64,000 nucleotides of DNA from Phallusia mammillata. Taxonomy: Eukaryota; Chordata; Ascidiacea; Phlebobranchia; Ascidiidae. The DNA lies in the NCBI GenBank assembly GCA_003260075.1, contig QLIY01000319.1, positions 83,338-147,337 on the forward strand, read 5' to 3'. This document shows positions 1-17,502 of the stretch, piece after piece. The position numbers and the translations under genes are program-made. Every line of letters starts with the position of its first letter. Within the stretch, counting starts at the first letter, position 1. The notes beneath the pieces were generated by a model, which was given only the letters and a program-made list of their open reading frames with translations, did no database searches and was not told where the DNA came from.

Positions 1-509
1 AATTTTATGAGTGTTTTGTAGAGAGCATTGCCAAGTTTGATGTGAAGCTTTGTATAATAATGAATCAAATTTACAGCACATGCTAAAAACTTACTGAACA
101 TCACATAGTGAAGTGTAAAACATTTACGTAAACTCTTGTAAACAACCCAATAAATTTATGATAATTTTTCTGTGTTACTGTAGGTAGTTAAGTTTGATTT
201 ACAAACATAACCTTTCTGCAAAGGTCAAATCCAAGAACATTTTATTTTAAACATTTAAGTGACATCATCATATCGCTCAGTCCAACACTGATCAATACCA
301 TGATCTTGTGAAAAAAATTCCATGGCATTTTTTTTATTTGGCATTTTCCAGTCTTAAATGATTTGTTAAATTGACATGTGAATGATTATAATGATGAATA
401 TAATGGACACAAAAAGTGTCACACAGTTTTGTTGACAGTCTTTTTTTTTAATGTTTTTAGACTTTTCAGCAGATCCATATATAATGTGGCAATATGAATG
501 ATTGCTTAC

Positions 510-2139
510 CATATAGTCCATGCAGTTGGTCCGGACTTCATCATGCATAGTTTGATCTCCATACACTTGATCAGCTAAATGCAAAGCATAAGGTCTGATC
601 AAAAATGTGGGTGTATGGATAGAAGTCTGATTGAAACACAATGCACAAAACAAATCTGTGAGTTGTTGCCAGTTAGCAACCAACACTCCCTATTTTGCAC
701 AGCAGTTTTTCACAGGTACATGGTCACAAATGTTGAGATATAGGGAATACAAGCATTTAAATTCTTTAGGCAAGTAGTATAACTTTGCACATCGAATGTG
801 TATGTATAGATGTGTATGAACAAGCTAAAGTACATTATCCTTAAATGTTACAAGTAAAAACTGCAAAGAAAATATTACCACAGACGTTAGGTTCTGCTAA
901 GGTCTGTTGGTCTGCATTTTAAAGCCAAACACCTTGTAGTTCACATACATTGCTTCTTCTGTTTACATTATCATGCCCATCAAACATTTTGTATATAAAG
1001 CATAAACGTTTGCAGCAAACTAACTGTGACAGCAGAGCACACTCACAGGAAGAATGACAGAAGTAGGTCAAACTTCCTACTTTAACTATATCATAACAAT
1101 AGAGTTTATTGACCAGTATTTACTCACCAACAGCTCTAAACAAGCATGCTCCATCCTCAACCATTTCCTTCACATAAAATCCTCGAACATTTTTAAGGGT
1201 TTCTGCAAATGTCCGTTCCAACTATAACCAAACATAATCACAGTTTTATTTTTTAATTAAATCTAATGTACAGAATTTTTGTTTAATTTCCTAACCTCTT
1301 CAAAATCTACATCTTTGTTGAGTTGCCTTAATCTTGCAACATCATGTTCATCATCAGAATTTTGACCACTGGTTGACCGTTCTTCTTTAGGTTCAGGTCT
1401 CGACCTTTGTCGTCTTCGAGCACCACGCACAACACCACTAGGTGAAATAGGCCTTCTGTCATCGACATAGTGTTGTCTTGAAGCATGAACATGTGAAGAC
1501 AAAGTACTAGAGCTGCTACTTGCACCACTAACTGAGGCACCTCTAGAAGGTTTACCTCTAGAATAGGGTTGGGCATGAGGTGAAATTCTACCATGTCTAC
1601 GTTTTGAGGCACCAGTCCGTTCAGATGCCGTAGCGAGGTCACAAGCAACCGATGTTCCTGAAGGATCTGACAGTTCCTGATTGGTTTGTAAAGCTATAGC
1701 ATGCACCAGTTGGGGTTCATCCAGATTTGATGCCTGGTTTATTACTGATGGAACAAATTCTGAACAATGAGAATCGCTCTGTACTGGTAGGTCAACAGAC
1801 TGTGGTATGTTGACTGCTGTGAGACTACCACGGCCCACCCTGTGCCTCTCTTCAGGTGGAGCGACAACATGAGGTGCTGTACGCAATGATGAAGTGCTCA
1901 AGCGAGATCTAGATGAGTGACTCTCTCCAATCTTAAAAATAAAAACTGTGAGTACTAACGAAGAAGAATATTTTTTAGGAAGTTGCTGTTTTTACATCAA
2001 CAGTATTTTATTTAAAAATTTACATGTTTTGATAAATATTGAAGCTTACAGCATGGTGGGGTGTGTTATGATGCTCATGACTTGTCCCTTCTGTGGCTGT
2101 TTTCTCTTTTGGAACTTTCTTCTTGGGTAATATGGTCAT
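510..2139 (-). CDS. OTUD5: OTUD5 (DUBA)-type OTU deubiquitinase, 5' part
   Basis: Cysteine-type deubiquitinase of the OTU family. Four coding exons are visible on the minus strand: 2050-2139, 1296-1931, 1128-1221 and 510-574, with matching phases (0, 0, 1). The protein starts MTILPKKKVPKEK, which matches the MTILPKKK start of vertebrate OTUD5. A long Ser/Arg-rich low-complexity stretch follows (exon 2), then the start of the OTU domain with DGACLFRAV holding the catalytic Asp/Cys pair, then ADQVYGDQTMHDEVR. The next exon, with the rest of the fold and the catalytic His, lies beyond the left edge; nothing in 1-500 continues it. The N-terminal region is Ser/Arg-rich where, from memory, the human protein is Gly/Pro-rich. 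The family acts in ubiquitin editing and innate signalling; that is family knowledge, not seen here. Identity is very secure, exon ends secure. Confidence 0.93.
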
Positions 2140-4075
2140 GATATCTTCTGGGCAATACAAAACAAATAACACATTCAATTCATTTATTAGTACACTGAAA
2201 GAAAGAACACTCAAGCATGAAGTTGACATTGAACATAATTATTTTCTATATCATACCATACTAAATCAAAACCTTCAAACTAGCTAAAATGCGATTTGCT
2301 TTGTCTTGCCAAACGTTACGAGTTACGACTTTTACAGACAATTTTCGAAAAACATAACTGATTAACGCACAGTAATAGAACTATATAGCTATGAGAACAT
2401 CATGTAACAAACGACCCTAACTAAATCTATAAAGCTATCTCATAATAACAAGGACACAATGCGTACTTATTTCTGACACTTTTTACGTTTGCTTGCTGTC
2501 AATCATAATTCGTCACGCTGCTTTCATCAGCTGCTGATCACTGATGCGTGTCTGACAAAAACAACCACATGACGTAATATCACCCAGGCGATTTTTTCTG
2601 TTTTGATTTTTAACAAACGTAATGTATAATGTAAAATAAAGTACGATATGTCATTGAAATGAAATAAATTTGTAATCTGGTTGAGTAATATATCTCTGCT
2701 AACTGATAAATATTTTTATGATGGACGAAAACAGCCCTTTCCTTCACAAATAGACCTTGTTAGCGCAAACGAGTTATTTGGTTTTATTATCCAATGCAAT
2801 GCACTGGTGAGTCAAGTCTTTACACAATTACAGTGCTTTTCGAAGGATGTTGATAAAACCAACATTGAAGGAAAACCGTGTACAAAAAATATAGGCAATG
2901 TGGGTAAAAATGACTTTAATTCAGAAAGCAGTCAAAAGAAACACCGCAAAAACGCTTGAGACTGCATTTTATTAATAATGTGCAAACACTACATGTCAAT
3001 TGTATTTTAAATAGATTAGATTTGTAAAACTAATGGGGCTAAAATAAAACGTATGTCATTGTTTGCGTTTTAAATGTCTGCAGCTTCTTACACAATCAAG
3101 CACTTTAATCATAGGTCCCATTCACGGATCAAAGCCAATGAAAAGTGGGCGGCTGAATTATTACACATCCACGCTACAATAGTATTGTCTTTCTTGGTGG
3201 TGTACGACCTCTGTTTCTTTAAAAAACGACCAGCTCCTTCATATCAGGTGTCCATACATAAGTCGGCTCGGTTGCCAAGCTATACGCCGTAGAATGAATG
3301 TCGCCCACACTGTTGTGTCAACAGATTTTGGGCAGTTTCGAAAACATAGGAATCCGTGTTTATGAGTTGTATACAGCGCTAGTATCATCACGGCGTGCCA
3401 AACAGTGGAATTGTAGTACTTACAATACATAGGTATAGAAGTAGCTCTTTTGAGGATTAACGTAATTGGATAACGTAATTTCTCAGTAAAAATGAATTCA
3501 AATCTACGCAGAAAGTATAATTTCTGAACCAAAAATCGCATACAGTTCAAAAGGCTATCAGCAAAGAGTAGAGGCTAAGAGATACGACCTAAAATGTAAC
3601 GTTTTACAGAATGTATACATTTGCTTGTAACTGTATTGCTTTATTACTTGCGCAACGCGTTTGAAGGGACGAGAAAACTATAAAACAAAATACCCTCTGT
3701 TTGAGCCAGATATCTTAATGTAGACCAACTTCTGATTCGGCATGTTCTGAGTGTGGCACTGTTGGTTCTTGAATAAGTTGAAAGTTTAAACGCACTTAGG
3801 TAAGCGTCAAGTGCATAAGGTCATGCCTTTCTTCTTCAGGATTCCGGTTCTATTGTCCGAACCTCTTCAACGCGGCGTCACGTGTAGTGCAGTTTAAACA
3901 AAACCTGTAGTGCCAGAGCAGAGCCAAACAAAACCTTTCAAACATGCACTGATGTACATAACTATGTCAACAGTTGTTATAAGCGCGTATACCACTGTAA
4001 ATCTGATATAGCAAAGCATTGTGTTGTGGTACCTTGAGTTTGAAGACTCTTACAAAGCTGTAAGTGCTGTTAACC
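2140..4075. other. Divergent intergenic region between OTUD5 and the next gene
   Basis: This is the shared upstream region of two genes transcribed away from each other, so both promoters are probably here. I see no clear TATA box or repeat family. It contains one open frame of uncertain status (2663-2959, listed separately). Smaller frames around 3074-3550 overlap on both strands and look random. Confidence 0.5.
2663..2959 (+). CDS. Possible coding exon or small gene, unrecognised
   Basis: An open frame runs from just after a TGA at 2660-2662 to the stop at 2957-2959 (about 98 codons). It has no in-frame ATG; the first plausible start is a TTG at 2681. Its composition looks protein-like, with segments such as TDKYFYDGRKQPFPS and SANELFGFIIQCNALVSQ followed by a Lys/Asn-rich tail. 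The AG at 2684-2685 could be a splice acceptor, which would make this a terminal exon. I do not recognise the family and found no upstream exon, so chance is a real alternative. Confidence 0.25.
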   Translation, partial: NKFVIWLSNISLLTDKYFYDGRKQPFPSQIDLVSANELFGFIIQCNALVSQVFTQLQCFSKDVDKTNIEGKPCTKNIGNVGKNDFNSESSQKKHRKNA

Positions 4076-7000
4076 ATGTCTAAACTCAAGAAAGAAGCAG
4101 TAGGGCAGTACAACTACCTTGCAGCAACGCCAGCGGTGGAACAAAATGGCAGGTAAGTGTTATAATGGGCTTATATGATACGGACTTATTGACGTGTTAA
4201 CTAATGGGTTTATATGATACTTACGGTTTTGACGTGTGGTGTTCTTGCAGGAAAAAGCCCAAGCATAGTTACCCGGATTTTTATCCGCATACCGATGTTA
4301 CAGTGGAGATTGTGGACCCCAAAACCTTCAAGCTCTTCAAGGTAAGTACTTGCATATACTTAACTTCAAACCTTAAGCAAAGATCACTGGGATTTGAACC
4401 TTAACCCTATGAGCCAATTTACCCAAGCTGTGTGTTTTACTATACTAAATGTTTGGCAACGTGTCCTTAAACATAAATAATGTGTTTCAATGAATTTTGA
4501 TCGTCGATTTGCTTACGTTCAAGAACTTACATTTTATATTTAAGTCACAGTAAGCTACGCCCATTGAAGGCGCCATGCCGAATTTATACATATGCCGTGA
4601 TCGCTGGTCTGTAATGACGCTTTATGGCTTATCTCAGTTAAAAAAAAATTCATTATAACTCTATATTTAAAATTTACTCTTGCAAATAAGTTACTGCTGT
4701 GAAACACAAGGTCATTTTTAGATGAAACCACCCACTATGTTCGAGTCAAGTTACCATCAAGACTATCGACATCCACCAGCCGAAAATTTTGTGGGGCAGC
4801 GGCCACATTCGAGAGAAAAGTATACAGCTTATGTGCAAACTTCACCAGCTAAGTTACCTGCAGGTTAATATGGATATCCCTTCGCAGAAGCTTTGTATAG
4901 CAAAATCCGATATTAGACTGTTAATTAACATAAGTATATGTTGTGATAAAAACAGTGTTTCAGTATATGCTGCAATATATGAAAAAAACGGTGCTGTACT
5001 TAAAACGCACTTATTCCATTTAGCTAAGACGAAATTTAATCATTTTTGCCTTGTCATGCAACAAATATTAAAAACTACCTTATCGGCAAATCAAAATATG
5101 ACTACAGGTTGCAAAAAAAGCAAAACAAAATTGCTGTAATCGTACTTACAGAAGAGAAGCCCAACATTAAACCGCCGGTCGTCCCAAAAGTTGTTGAGGA
5201 GCAGCATGATGCAGTGAAACGTACCAACGTGAAAAGCGCGAACGCCGCTGAACGACCAAAAGATCAGTCCGCAAGACCACCGATAGCAGTCGCCAGAGCG
5301 CACTCAGCTGAACCAAAGAAACGATCTGAAAAAGAAAGCAAAGTTAACACAGAGGTACACACTGCATGTTAACTGCTTTGCTTTCAGTTCCGATAGTTGC
5401 AATTTCTGTTTGGGGTTTTAGTTTTATAGGGCGGTATTGAAGGCTCGAAAGGGGACTGAATGGAATAGGCCGCCTGACGTCAGTTATGACGTGTTAAACC
5501 CGGAGAAACCGAACCCGGAACGTGCGACGAAGCCGTACGGAGCAAACATGGAAAATGTTCAAGTAGGTTTAAACACCTTTGATTCATATACTGACCGAAA
5601 TATAAATTGTCCGTAGTATATACTACATAACATATGTTATACAATCACGAGTCATATATGAGGGATGGACACTACAGTCGCGTATTCAGACAGAGTGAAA
5701 ACTTTGATAAGTCAGAAGTAATCCAATGTTCCAATGTAACTAAGTAATGGACATCTTTAGTATTTTATACAACGATGGACGACTTCAGACTTACCAAACT
5801 GACTAAAAATAGAATTATTGTGGATAAGATTAAGACACTATGAGCACAAATTAAATCTGACAAAGCGTAATAAAACCCATTACAAACGATTAATTCAGGA
5901 ACAAATAGCAACTGGTGCAAAAAAATCTAAAGGAACGCGTCCATCGACAGTCGGGAGCAGTAGAGCTCCATCCCAAGCAAAAAGAAGATCATCAGCTGCA
6001 AGCATTGAAATAGAACCGGTCATCAAACTGGACATCAAATCACATACACCACAAGGTATAACTAACTTGTAAAAAATTACCGTTTGTACACAAATATCAC
6101 ATATATGTGGGAATTAAAGTAGCGTGAACAAATGCATTTATATTGACTAAACCCGTTTTAAACTTGCCAAAGTGTAATGATACTTACGAGAATTGACGGT
6201 TGACGGTATGTCTGCAACGTGGAAGAGAGGCGTTACAACAGTTTGTGCAGGCTTTATGTTGTCTGCTGCCGTGTCATAGCCTTAAGTGCCAAACGTTGCT
6301 ACCTCTTCCACCATAAAACAAGAAACCTTTAACAGATGTACCGCAATGTTATCTTTTAGTCAGCAGAGCATCAACTGCTAGTGGTCGTAGCAGCGGTGCA
6401 GATTCTCGTTACATAGTTACCCGAGTGAAGCAAAAGCGACCTACAACCTCAGATAGCAGCTTGTCCTCGATTGGGGACGATTATTTCTTGGAGACTGGAC
6501 GGCACTTAAACGAAACACTGGAAACAATACAAGAGGAAGAGTAAGTACAAGTCTACTGTAAAGATATATACCAAGCTCGTAACAAACATTGTATAATTTA
6601 AAACTCCTGACAGTGTATAGTTGTAGCTTGTGACAGACTGGAATACGTATGTTTATATAGAATCTTGGAGCAGCTTGAACCCAAAAGTTCACAGCCAGAA
6701 AAACGTTTGGAAATTCCAAAGGCTGTAAGAGGTCGTAAATCCAGACTAAAAAAGGTAGTGTTTTGAGTTGATATTAGTATGGTGTCGTATTTGGTGGCCA
6801 AATTTGTTATTTTTTGTAAAATCAAACAAGATTAAAGGATGAATTAGGCCATTTTTTACTAACCATTGAATAAAGTTAAATAAATCACCCCCACAAGCCG
6901 GGCTGGGCTTTTGAATTTCAATAAAATGACCTTGATGCGGTCCTGATTTGCCGCTCGGCATCCTTTTTGCTACGATATCATCACCTTTCAGGTCTGCATT

Positions 7001-8333
7001 GGGCCATTTTTAAATCGAGTTTCGGGCTTGTACTTTCGGGTTTGGTTCCCTTTTCGCTTCCGGTTACAATTATGATCCCCCAGTTTTGTGGTGTTTATTA
7101 CAATTTTACGACTTTCCACAGCCTATTCCGCCTGTAGACTTATTCAAACGAAAAGGTCCCGATCCCAGGTTTTACGCGTCCAAGAAAAATCTTCGCACTC
7201 CAAACGAGATGGAGAGGTTTAAAAAAGCCCGAAATCGTACTTACATGAGGAACGTAGAACAGGCGGTGCCCGAGCTTGACTTTAAAGACCATGAAGTAAA
7301 ATACCAACCAGAACGACAACTCTTTCAGGTAAAGCTGCATGGTTTCGATAAAAGCCATCCAGCATCCGTTCCGTAATCCAGTTGCAAAAGAGGACAGGAT
7401 TATCACAAAATCTACAGTAATTGATGAAATAAACACAGTCTTTCATTTAAAAACCAATAAACCAGTAATCTTCAGAGGCCTAAACGTATCAGGAGAAATT
7501 TCTTTTACTCAAAATCGGATGTAAACTCTCAGCACCCTAAAAAATTGCTAATCTTTGGTGCCAACTGGAAATTTAGGTAGTCATCATGTAGTCGATATGT
7601 TTTCATGTGCGAATTAAGGGCATTAATCGTTGCAGGACGCCCGATGGAGAATTCGTCAAGATGTAAAAGACGTGCGCAACAAAAACACCCACAGCCTTGT
7701 GGATCGTTTCGGAAAACGCCAAGAGGTTATCAAGGAAGAACAACGGACTAGGCTGGGAGACCCGACATACATAGGTACACAAAGTCTATGACTACATGTC
7801 GTTTAAAACAGGGATACTCAAACTTTCTTGCTCTGCGACCCCATTTTAAAACAGAAATTTCTATGCGACCCCATGATGGGCAAAGCACAGGGGTGCACAA
7901 CCTTTTCGCCATGCCGGTCGCATCACAGATCTTTATTTCACCAGCAGCCGCTTATTGCCTGCTTGCTTGTGTTTTAAAATTTGCCCTAATTGGGGTCGCG
8001 ACCCACAGTTTGAGAAGCCCTGGTTTAAAAGACACATTTATTGAGTTATGTTCTAAATAACTGAGCTGTGTTTTGTTAGGTCGTGACCCAGTAAGTGTGT
8101 ACAAGCTTCAGGATGCAGGCAAAGGACCTGAACAGCAACCTAAACTTGGTTTTCAAGTGACCTACCCATTACACAACAGACGACGAATAACTCCGTCAAT
8201 GGGCTCCGTACAGCGGGCACGAAACTTGGGATCACATGCTCAGATTTTCAACCAACCGTGCGCTCCTCCGCACTGGGGCCCACAAAAAGTCGACCATTCT
8301 CTGTTTCTGCCGCCAATGGCGCAAAAAATATAG
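4076..8333 (+). CDS. Uncharacterised 554-aa basic protein, 11 exons
   Basis: Eleven exons join in frame: 4076-4152, 4251-4341, 4722-4863, 5152-5354, 5443-5562, 5899-6055, 6360-6540, 6661-6754, 7122-7328, 7636-7774 and 8080-8333. The ATG at 4076 is the first in frame. The AG used at 5441-5442 was chosen because the stronger-looking AG at 5428-5429 breaks the frame. The product is Lys/Arg/Pro-rich with no signal peptide or membrane segment. Short motifs include PTMFESSYHQDYRHPP near residue 60, GTEWNRPPDVSYDVLNPEKP near residue 175, and a C-terminus with ITPSMGSVQRARNLGS and ending PPMAQKI. The aromatic-Asp-Tyr motifs loosely recall ciliary microtubule-inner proteins; this is only an impression. 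Intron 10 carries a hAT-type MITE. A poly(A) signal follows at 8556. Confidence refers to the gene structure, not to a function. Confidence 0.75.
4380..4430 (-). repeat. tRNA-like fragment (SINE remnant)
   Basis: Read on the minus strand, this intronic stretch has an almost ideal pol III B-box, GGTTCAAATCC, preceded by TTGGCTCATAGGG, which resembles an A-box. The two are too close together for an intact tRNA, so it is at most a deleted tRNA-derived SINE piece. Confidence 0.3.
7809..8022. mobile_element. hAT-type MITE, 214 bp, with 8-bp TSD
   Basis: The ends are CAGGGATACTCAAACT and, on the other strand, CAGGGCTTCTCAAACTGTGG; both continue into a GCGACCCC block. These are typical hAT termini. 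The flanking duplication GTTTAAAA is exact at 7801-7808 and 8023-8030. There is no transposase frame, so it is non-autonomous. It lies in the last intron of the uncharacterised gene. Confidence 0.9.
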
Positions 8334-8555
8334 CTGACAACATTTTTTTTTCTTAATTGTCACTGTGTTTAACGAAAAGTTTACCTGTATTTTGTGATTC
8401 TTTTGTTGTATAACCAGTTGCTGTTTCATCGAAATTGATACGCGAGTACTTCTTGAACCTTATGTCAAGCCTAAAACGTTGGCAAATTAGAATAATTCGC
8501 TATGTCTGGTAAAATGTGCAACTTACCATTGAATTTTCTGTTTTCGTTTTGTTTC

Positions 8556-8561
8556 AATAAA
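8556..8561 (+). terminator. Poly(A) signal AATAAA of the uncharacterised gene
   Basis: A canonical AATAAA lies about 220 nt after the stop codon at 8333, followed by a T/GT-rich stretch. It is the first such hexamer downstream. Confidence 0.6.
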
Positions 8562-9645
8562 GTTGTTTCATGTTTTGGCACATAATTCACAACTTCTGCC
8601 TTTAGGTAGAGTTATGATGACTGACTATCGTCAAAGGAAATAATTTAAGTATTCATCTTGCAAGGTGCAGTTATTTCTGTCCCAGGAAAGACCGAACTGC
8701 AAATTTTGAAAACATAGTTTTACGTAGACCGCAGAGCCCGCAGTTTTTTTACATTCGTTTTTAAATTCTATTTTATTTCAAGAAAAAGAACCGCAGGGTA
8801 TTTTTTGCAATATTGAGGTGTTTCGAAATGTTTTTCGGGGACGTATTGAAATAGGTCAAAATGACAGCAGACAAATTTTTAGAGAAAATTGTAAAATGAT
8901 TATGCCAGTCGGTATACGTAAAAGTACAATTTTCTAAGTTAGGAAATGATAAAAACGGAAAAGCGGAATAGCAAAAACACCCTAACCGGCTTTTCTCGGC
9001 TAAATTGATATTTATTATTTACCTAATATTGCGATATGTTTGAAGCAAATAGCCTATCTAATATTATTTTGAATACACATCTCAATAGTTAGACAGTTCT
9101 GTCTTCAATGTGTGCGGCTTGTTGTTCACAATCACATTCTTATAACTAAGCAATTGTTTCAATTAGTGTTTTTCAGAAAGTGAAATTTACGATGACACTG
9201 TAAGTTCCTGTAAGCATTTAACATTTTCAGTTACCAAATTTAATCAACTGAAACATTTCCTGAAAGCGGCAAAAACATCAGGTAACATATTTTTTTAAAT
9301 TGTATACAAAAGCTTTCAGGAACAGGCACTAAAAGTAAAGTCTCCCTACCATATTTATTGTTGATTATGGAGGTACGTTTTAATTCATGATACATTTGCT
9401 TCAGTGAAAATTCAGCAGTGCACATGAGTTGCTTTACTAACTGCATGAACAACTCACAATCATCTAATACCAGTGTGAAAGTAAATAAACAACACGGTTC
9501 CATCTAAAACTACAGGTTGACTCAGAAACAGGTTAACGAAATAGGAACGGCTAGAAGGATTTATTGTGGTCCAAGGTTTTTGGAAAGTCTGTGTGGTGTT
9601 TCTGAGTGGGCCTTTAGTTTTAGACGGCACCTATAACAAGCAAAA
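8562..9645. other. Intergenic, upstream of PAK
   Basis: AT-rich sequence without a convincing coding frame on either strand. The minus-strand frame at 9240-9503 has no splice context and no recognisable family. The PAK promoter should lie in the right half; no clear core element is visible. Confidence 0.5.
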
Positions 9646-14353
<4,708 letters not shown>

Positions 14354-17300
14354 CAAAAAACATTTTTCCCACTAAAGTGAGTGTAATCTTGCTGAAAAAC
14401 GGCAAACTGGTATTATAAACCCCTCAAAATGGAATATGCTGGGCATTTCTCTCTCTGGTTGACTTGTGTAATTGTTTTGATAAACAAGCACTAAATGTTA
14501 GCAAACTGAAGTATTTGTGCCTAGGGTTTCTTCTACCCCTTGTCAACATATTAGAAACCTTTCAGGCAGTTGTACCAGTTGACCTGTAGTTTAAACAAAG
14601 TGATTACTGTATATTTAGATGTTAAACGAGCCTTTTTCAAGGTGTAACATAGAGTTATTGTTGAACAATGCTTTATGTAATAGTAAAATAACTGGAGCAC
14701 AATATTTGCATAGTTAGGGTAATAGTACTTCTTCCACACAAAGAGTAAACCACCTATATCCAATAGGCCACTATCACCAGCCAGTAATAAATATTGTTTT
14801 GTTGGATTTTCTTGAATTTTTAACAGCTGGGCTGTTGTGCACAATCAATCTATAGTTCCTTGTGTTGTTTTACAAATTGGCCTTATATCATGTCAGACCT
14901 AACCGTTATACATGTGTTCTTCTCTCATCATTGTGGTCCAGTATGTTCGTTTGTTTTTTTGTATCTTACTATTGATTACATATTAAAACTTAATATCGGG
15001 GTATTAATGTAAGATAATGTTATTAACGTTGGTAAAATGCAAATTTAAAACGCTTGTAATTTAAAATATAATATAGTGTATTTTTCGGGGCCTAAGCAAA
15101 TAGTTCATGCGTAACTTTCAAAATAGTTTTACTATTTCAAAATGATATTATCCAAGATTTTTTTAGGTTCTGGCCAATTTTGTAACAAAGTTTGGCAAGT
15201 AATTTCCTGATAGGGAATGTTAATGAAAATCCTCTGATTGTGGTGTTACATTGTAATGCGACATTTTTTCATCACCATTGTTCCTAGCAATAAACTATGT
15301 ATGTGTATAGGTCAAATTATATAACCCTCTTGTGCATCTCTGTCCTGTTTTTCATGTCATTTTGTTATTGTATGTAATACAAAGATACTAATGAAATGCA
15401 TCACTTATAATACTAAGCAGACAATTTTTGAGATCACCTACCCCAAATGAATGCGCCTTTTAATTTCTTGGGACTATAAAATACTAAAACTAAGGCCTTT
15501 CTACTTTAAGACATTTAATACTTTATGGTCCCTTTTGCGTCCAATGTTACTTTGGCTTACAATGGTTGAAACACTTATTATGTGTGGCACGTTGCAATGT
15601 TCGTAACAGTCTGGGGCATCTTTTTACTGCATGCACTTTGTAGGACAAACATTGAGGTTTAAAATGCCTGCATAGGGATTTGGTGAATATTGAAGTATTT
15701 GCCATAATAACTGCATGAAAATGGGACTTACCTGTTGTATTATCAATAAAATAGTTTTGACCCCAATTTTCCAAGTTAAAAAATGCTTTACTGACATACC
15801 ACCATGTGATGTTACCTGGTATAAATTTACGAAACCTAGTACAATAACTTTACTTATATGTTGGTCACTGGTCATTGCATCTTTGCACAATGGTTGAAAT
15901 TGTGAGACTTGCACAAACCGTTTCGTCCCTAGTCCATGTATCCTCTTTGTTTAATTAGCCCAAATATGTTTGCCAATAATTTACACATGCATGCAATCAG
16001 CAGCCCTATAACCCCCCAAACAAAATTTTTGTGGTTTGTAACAATGCAGTATCTACTGTAGCTTTGCCGTGTGGCATATAACTAACCAAGAGCTATTTGT
16101 TATCACCCATGTACAACCATTGCATCGTAGTATTCCCTATTAATTCCAAACTTGTTTGCATTTTTTCGATGCTTTTTCTTTCAATAATCAAATAAATTGC
16201 TGTCTATGGCAAAGTGTTGTTATTTTAGTTAGGCAGATAGAATTAAAATTGGATACATATGGTTATCACAGGCTTTTATATCCAAGCAGCACAAAGTTTG
16301 CCAGGCCAAGAAAATGTAGCCTGCGGTTGGATAAGAACCCACAACAGGAGCCTCTTGGTGACTCATGCCTTACCAACTGAGTTACTAAGGCTCGATCATG
16401 AGCCTGTCAAAGTAGAATCACCATTGCCTGCCTGGTATGCTGCACATGTCAATTTCATAGTAGGGGATTACCTGTTCAGCCATTGATCAGCTAAATGAAC
16501 ATACATACATAACAAGGAAAACAGTTGCAAATGTATGTTCATTCAAGTAGATATGAGCAGATCTGCAATAGAAACCATAGATTTTAATCGAATTATTAAA
16601 GAGATATAGTACTAACTTTAAAGCGTATTGCAGTACGTAGTGACACATTACAATATTATAGGTGTATTTCTGAGTACACATATGTACAGCGAAGTATTGC
16701 AACACTGAATCAATTCAAAACAACAGAAACTATAAAAAATCTCTTTAACAATGCGGAAAATATACATATTGCACATTTCAGGAACCATTTGAACAGTACC
16801 GAACTATTTTAAGCAGCAAAGTACCACATTGAAGGCAAAGAACAAAAAGTAGCACTAAATTTCTATTGCAACTTCAAAAAAGGAGGCATATAAGTTTCTT
16901 AAAAACACCTCTACCACTACACACAGTTCTAAGGTTATGTATTGCACAATCAAGTCAAAATGCATAAAACCACTGAAAATAGGACATCGTATTACGGGGT
17001 TAGACTATATACAAAAAGTGTGCAATACAAAAGGGTCTTTATCTGGGTAGAAAACAACAGAATAAGGCAAGAATATGCAACCTGATAAAAACAAAATGTG
17101 TAATATGCAAAGGTAATGACAACATCTTTTTAAATTGTGTAAACATTATTCACATGCATATGTGCAATATTCAATACAACCAGAAAGGCTTAAACAAACA
17201 TTTAGCTTCTTTTTATTATTCAGAACAAGCATCTTAGAATATGTGATGCACATAGTGGGTTTATGGTACATTATGTGTCTTAAGATATGGTTGCTTAGTG

Positions 17301-17502
17301 ACTTCTTGAAAATGAGCAGATATAAATATTTTTTGTTAAAAGTAGAATCCAATGACTTTCAGTTTATGAAGAACATTAGCCTGTAGGATTTTAAATAAAT
17401 AAATATTACTTGTAAAGGTTGTATAAAACTCTTGCAAAATGCATTTAAAAAGCAGAGTAATTCATGCAGGAGGCTTAAGGAGAAAAAACAATATTTTCTC
17501 GA
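14354..17502. other. Convergent 3' region between PAK and calpain
   Basis: This holds the 3' UTRs of two genes pointing at each other. A candidate PAK poly(A) signal AATAAA is at 15289-15294, and one for the calpain (TTTATT on +) is at 17212-17217. A tRNA-derived SINE-like piece lies at 16320-16395. The remaining frames are short, AT-rich and on both strands; I see no further gene. Confidence 0.5.
16320..16395 (-). repeat. tRNA-derived SINE head
   Basis: On the minus strand, TAACTCAGTTGGTAAGGC (A-box-like) is followed about 30 nt later by GTGGGTTCTTATCCAACC (B-box-like). The spacing is close to a tRNA gene. Cloverleaf pairing is imperfect and no acceptor stem is evident, so this is more likely a SINE head than a functional tRNA. 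Confidence 0.5.

Noticed and set aside
3074-3550. Overlapping frames on both strands near 3.1-3.5 kb
   Set aside because: Short, without family motifs, in the divergent promoter region; they overlap antisense and cannot both be real.
16320-16395. A functional tRNA gene
   Set aside because: The A- and B-box-like elements are present but the acceptor stem and cloverleaf pairing are poor; a SINE head fits better.
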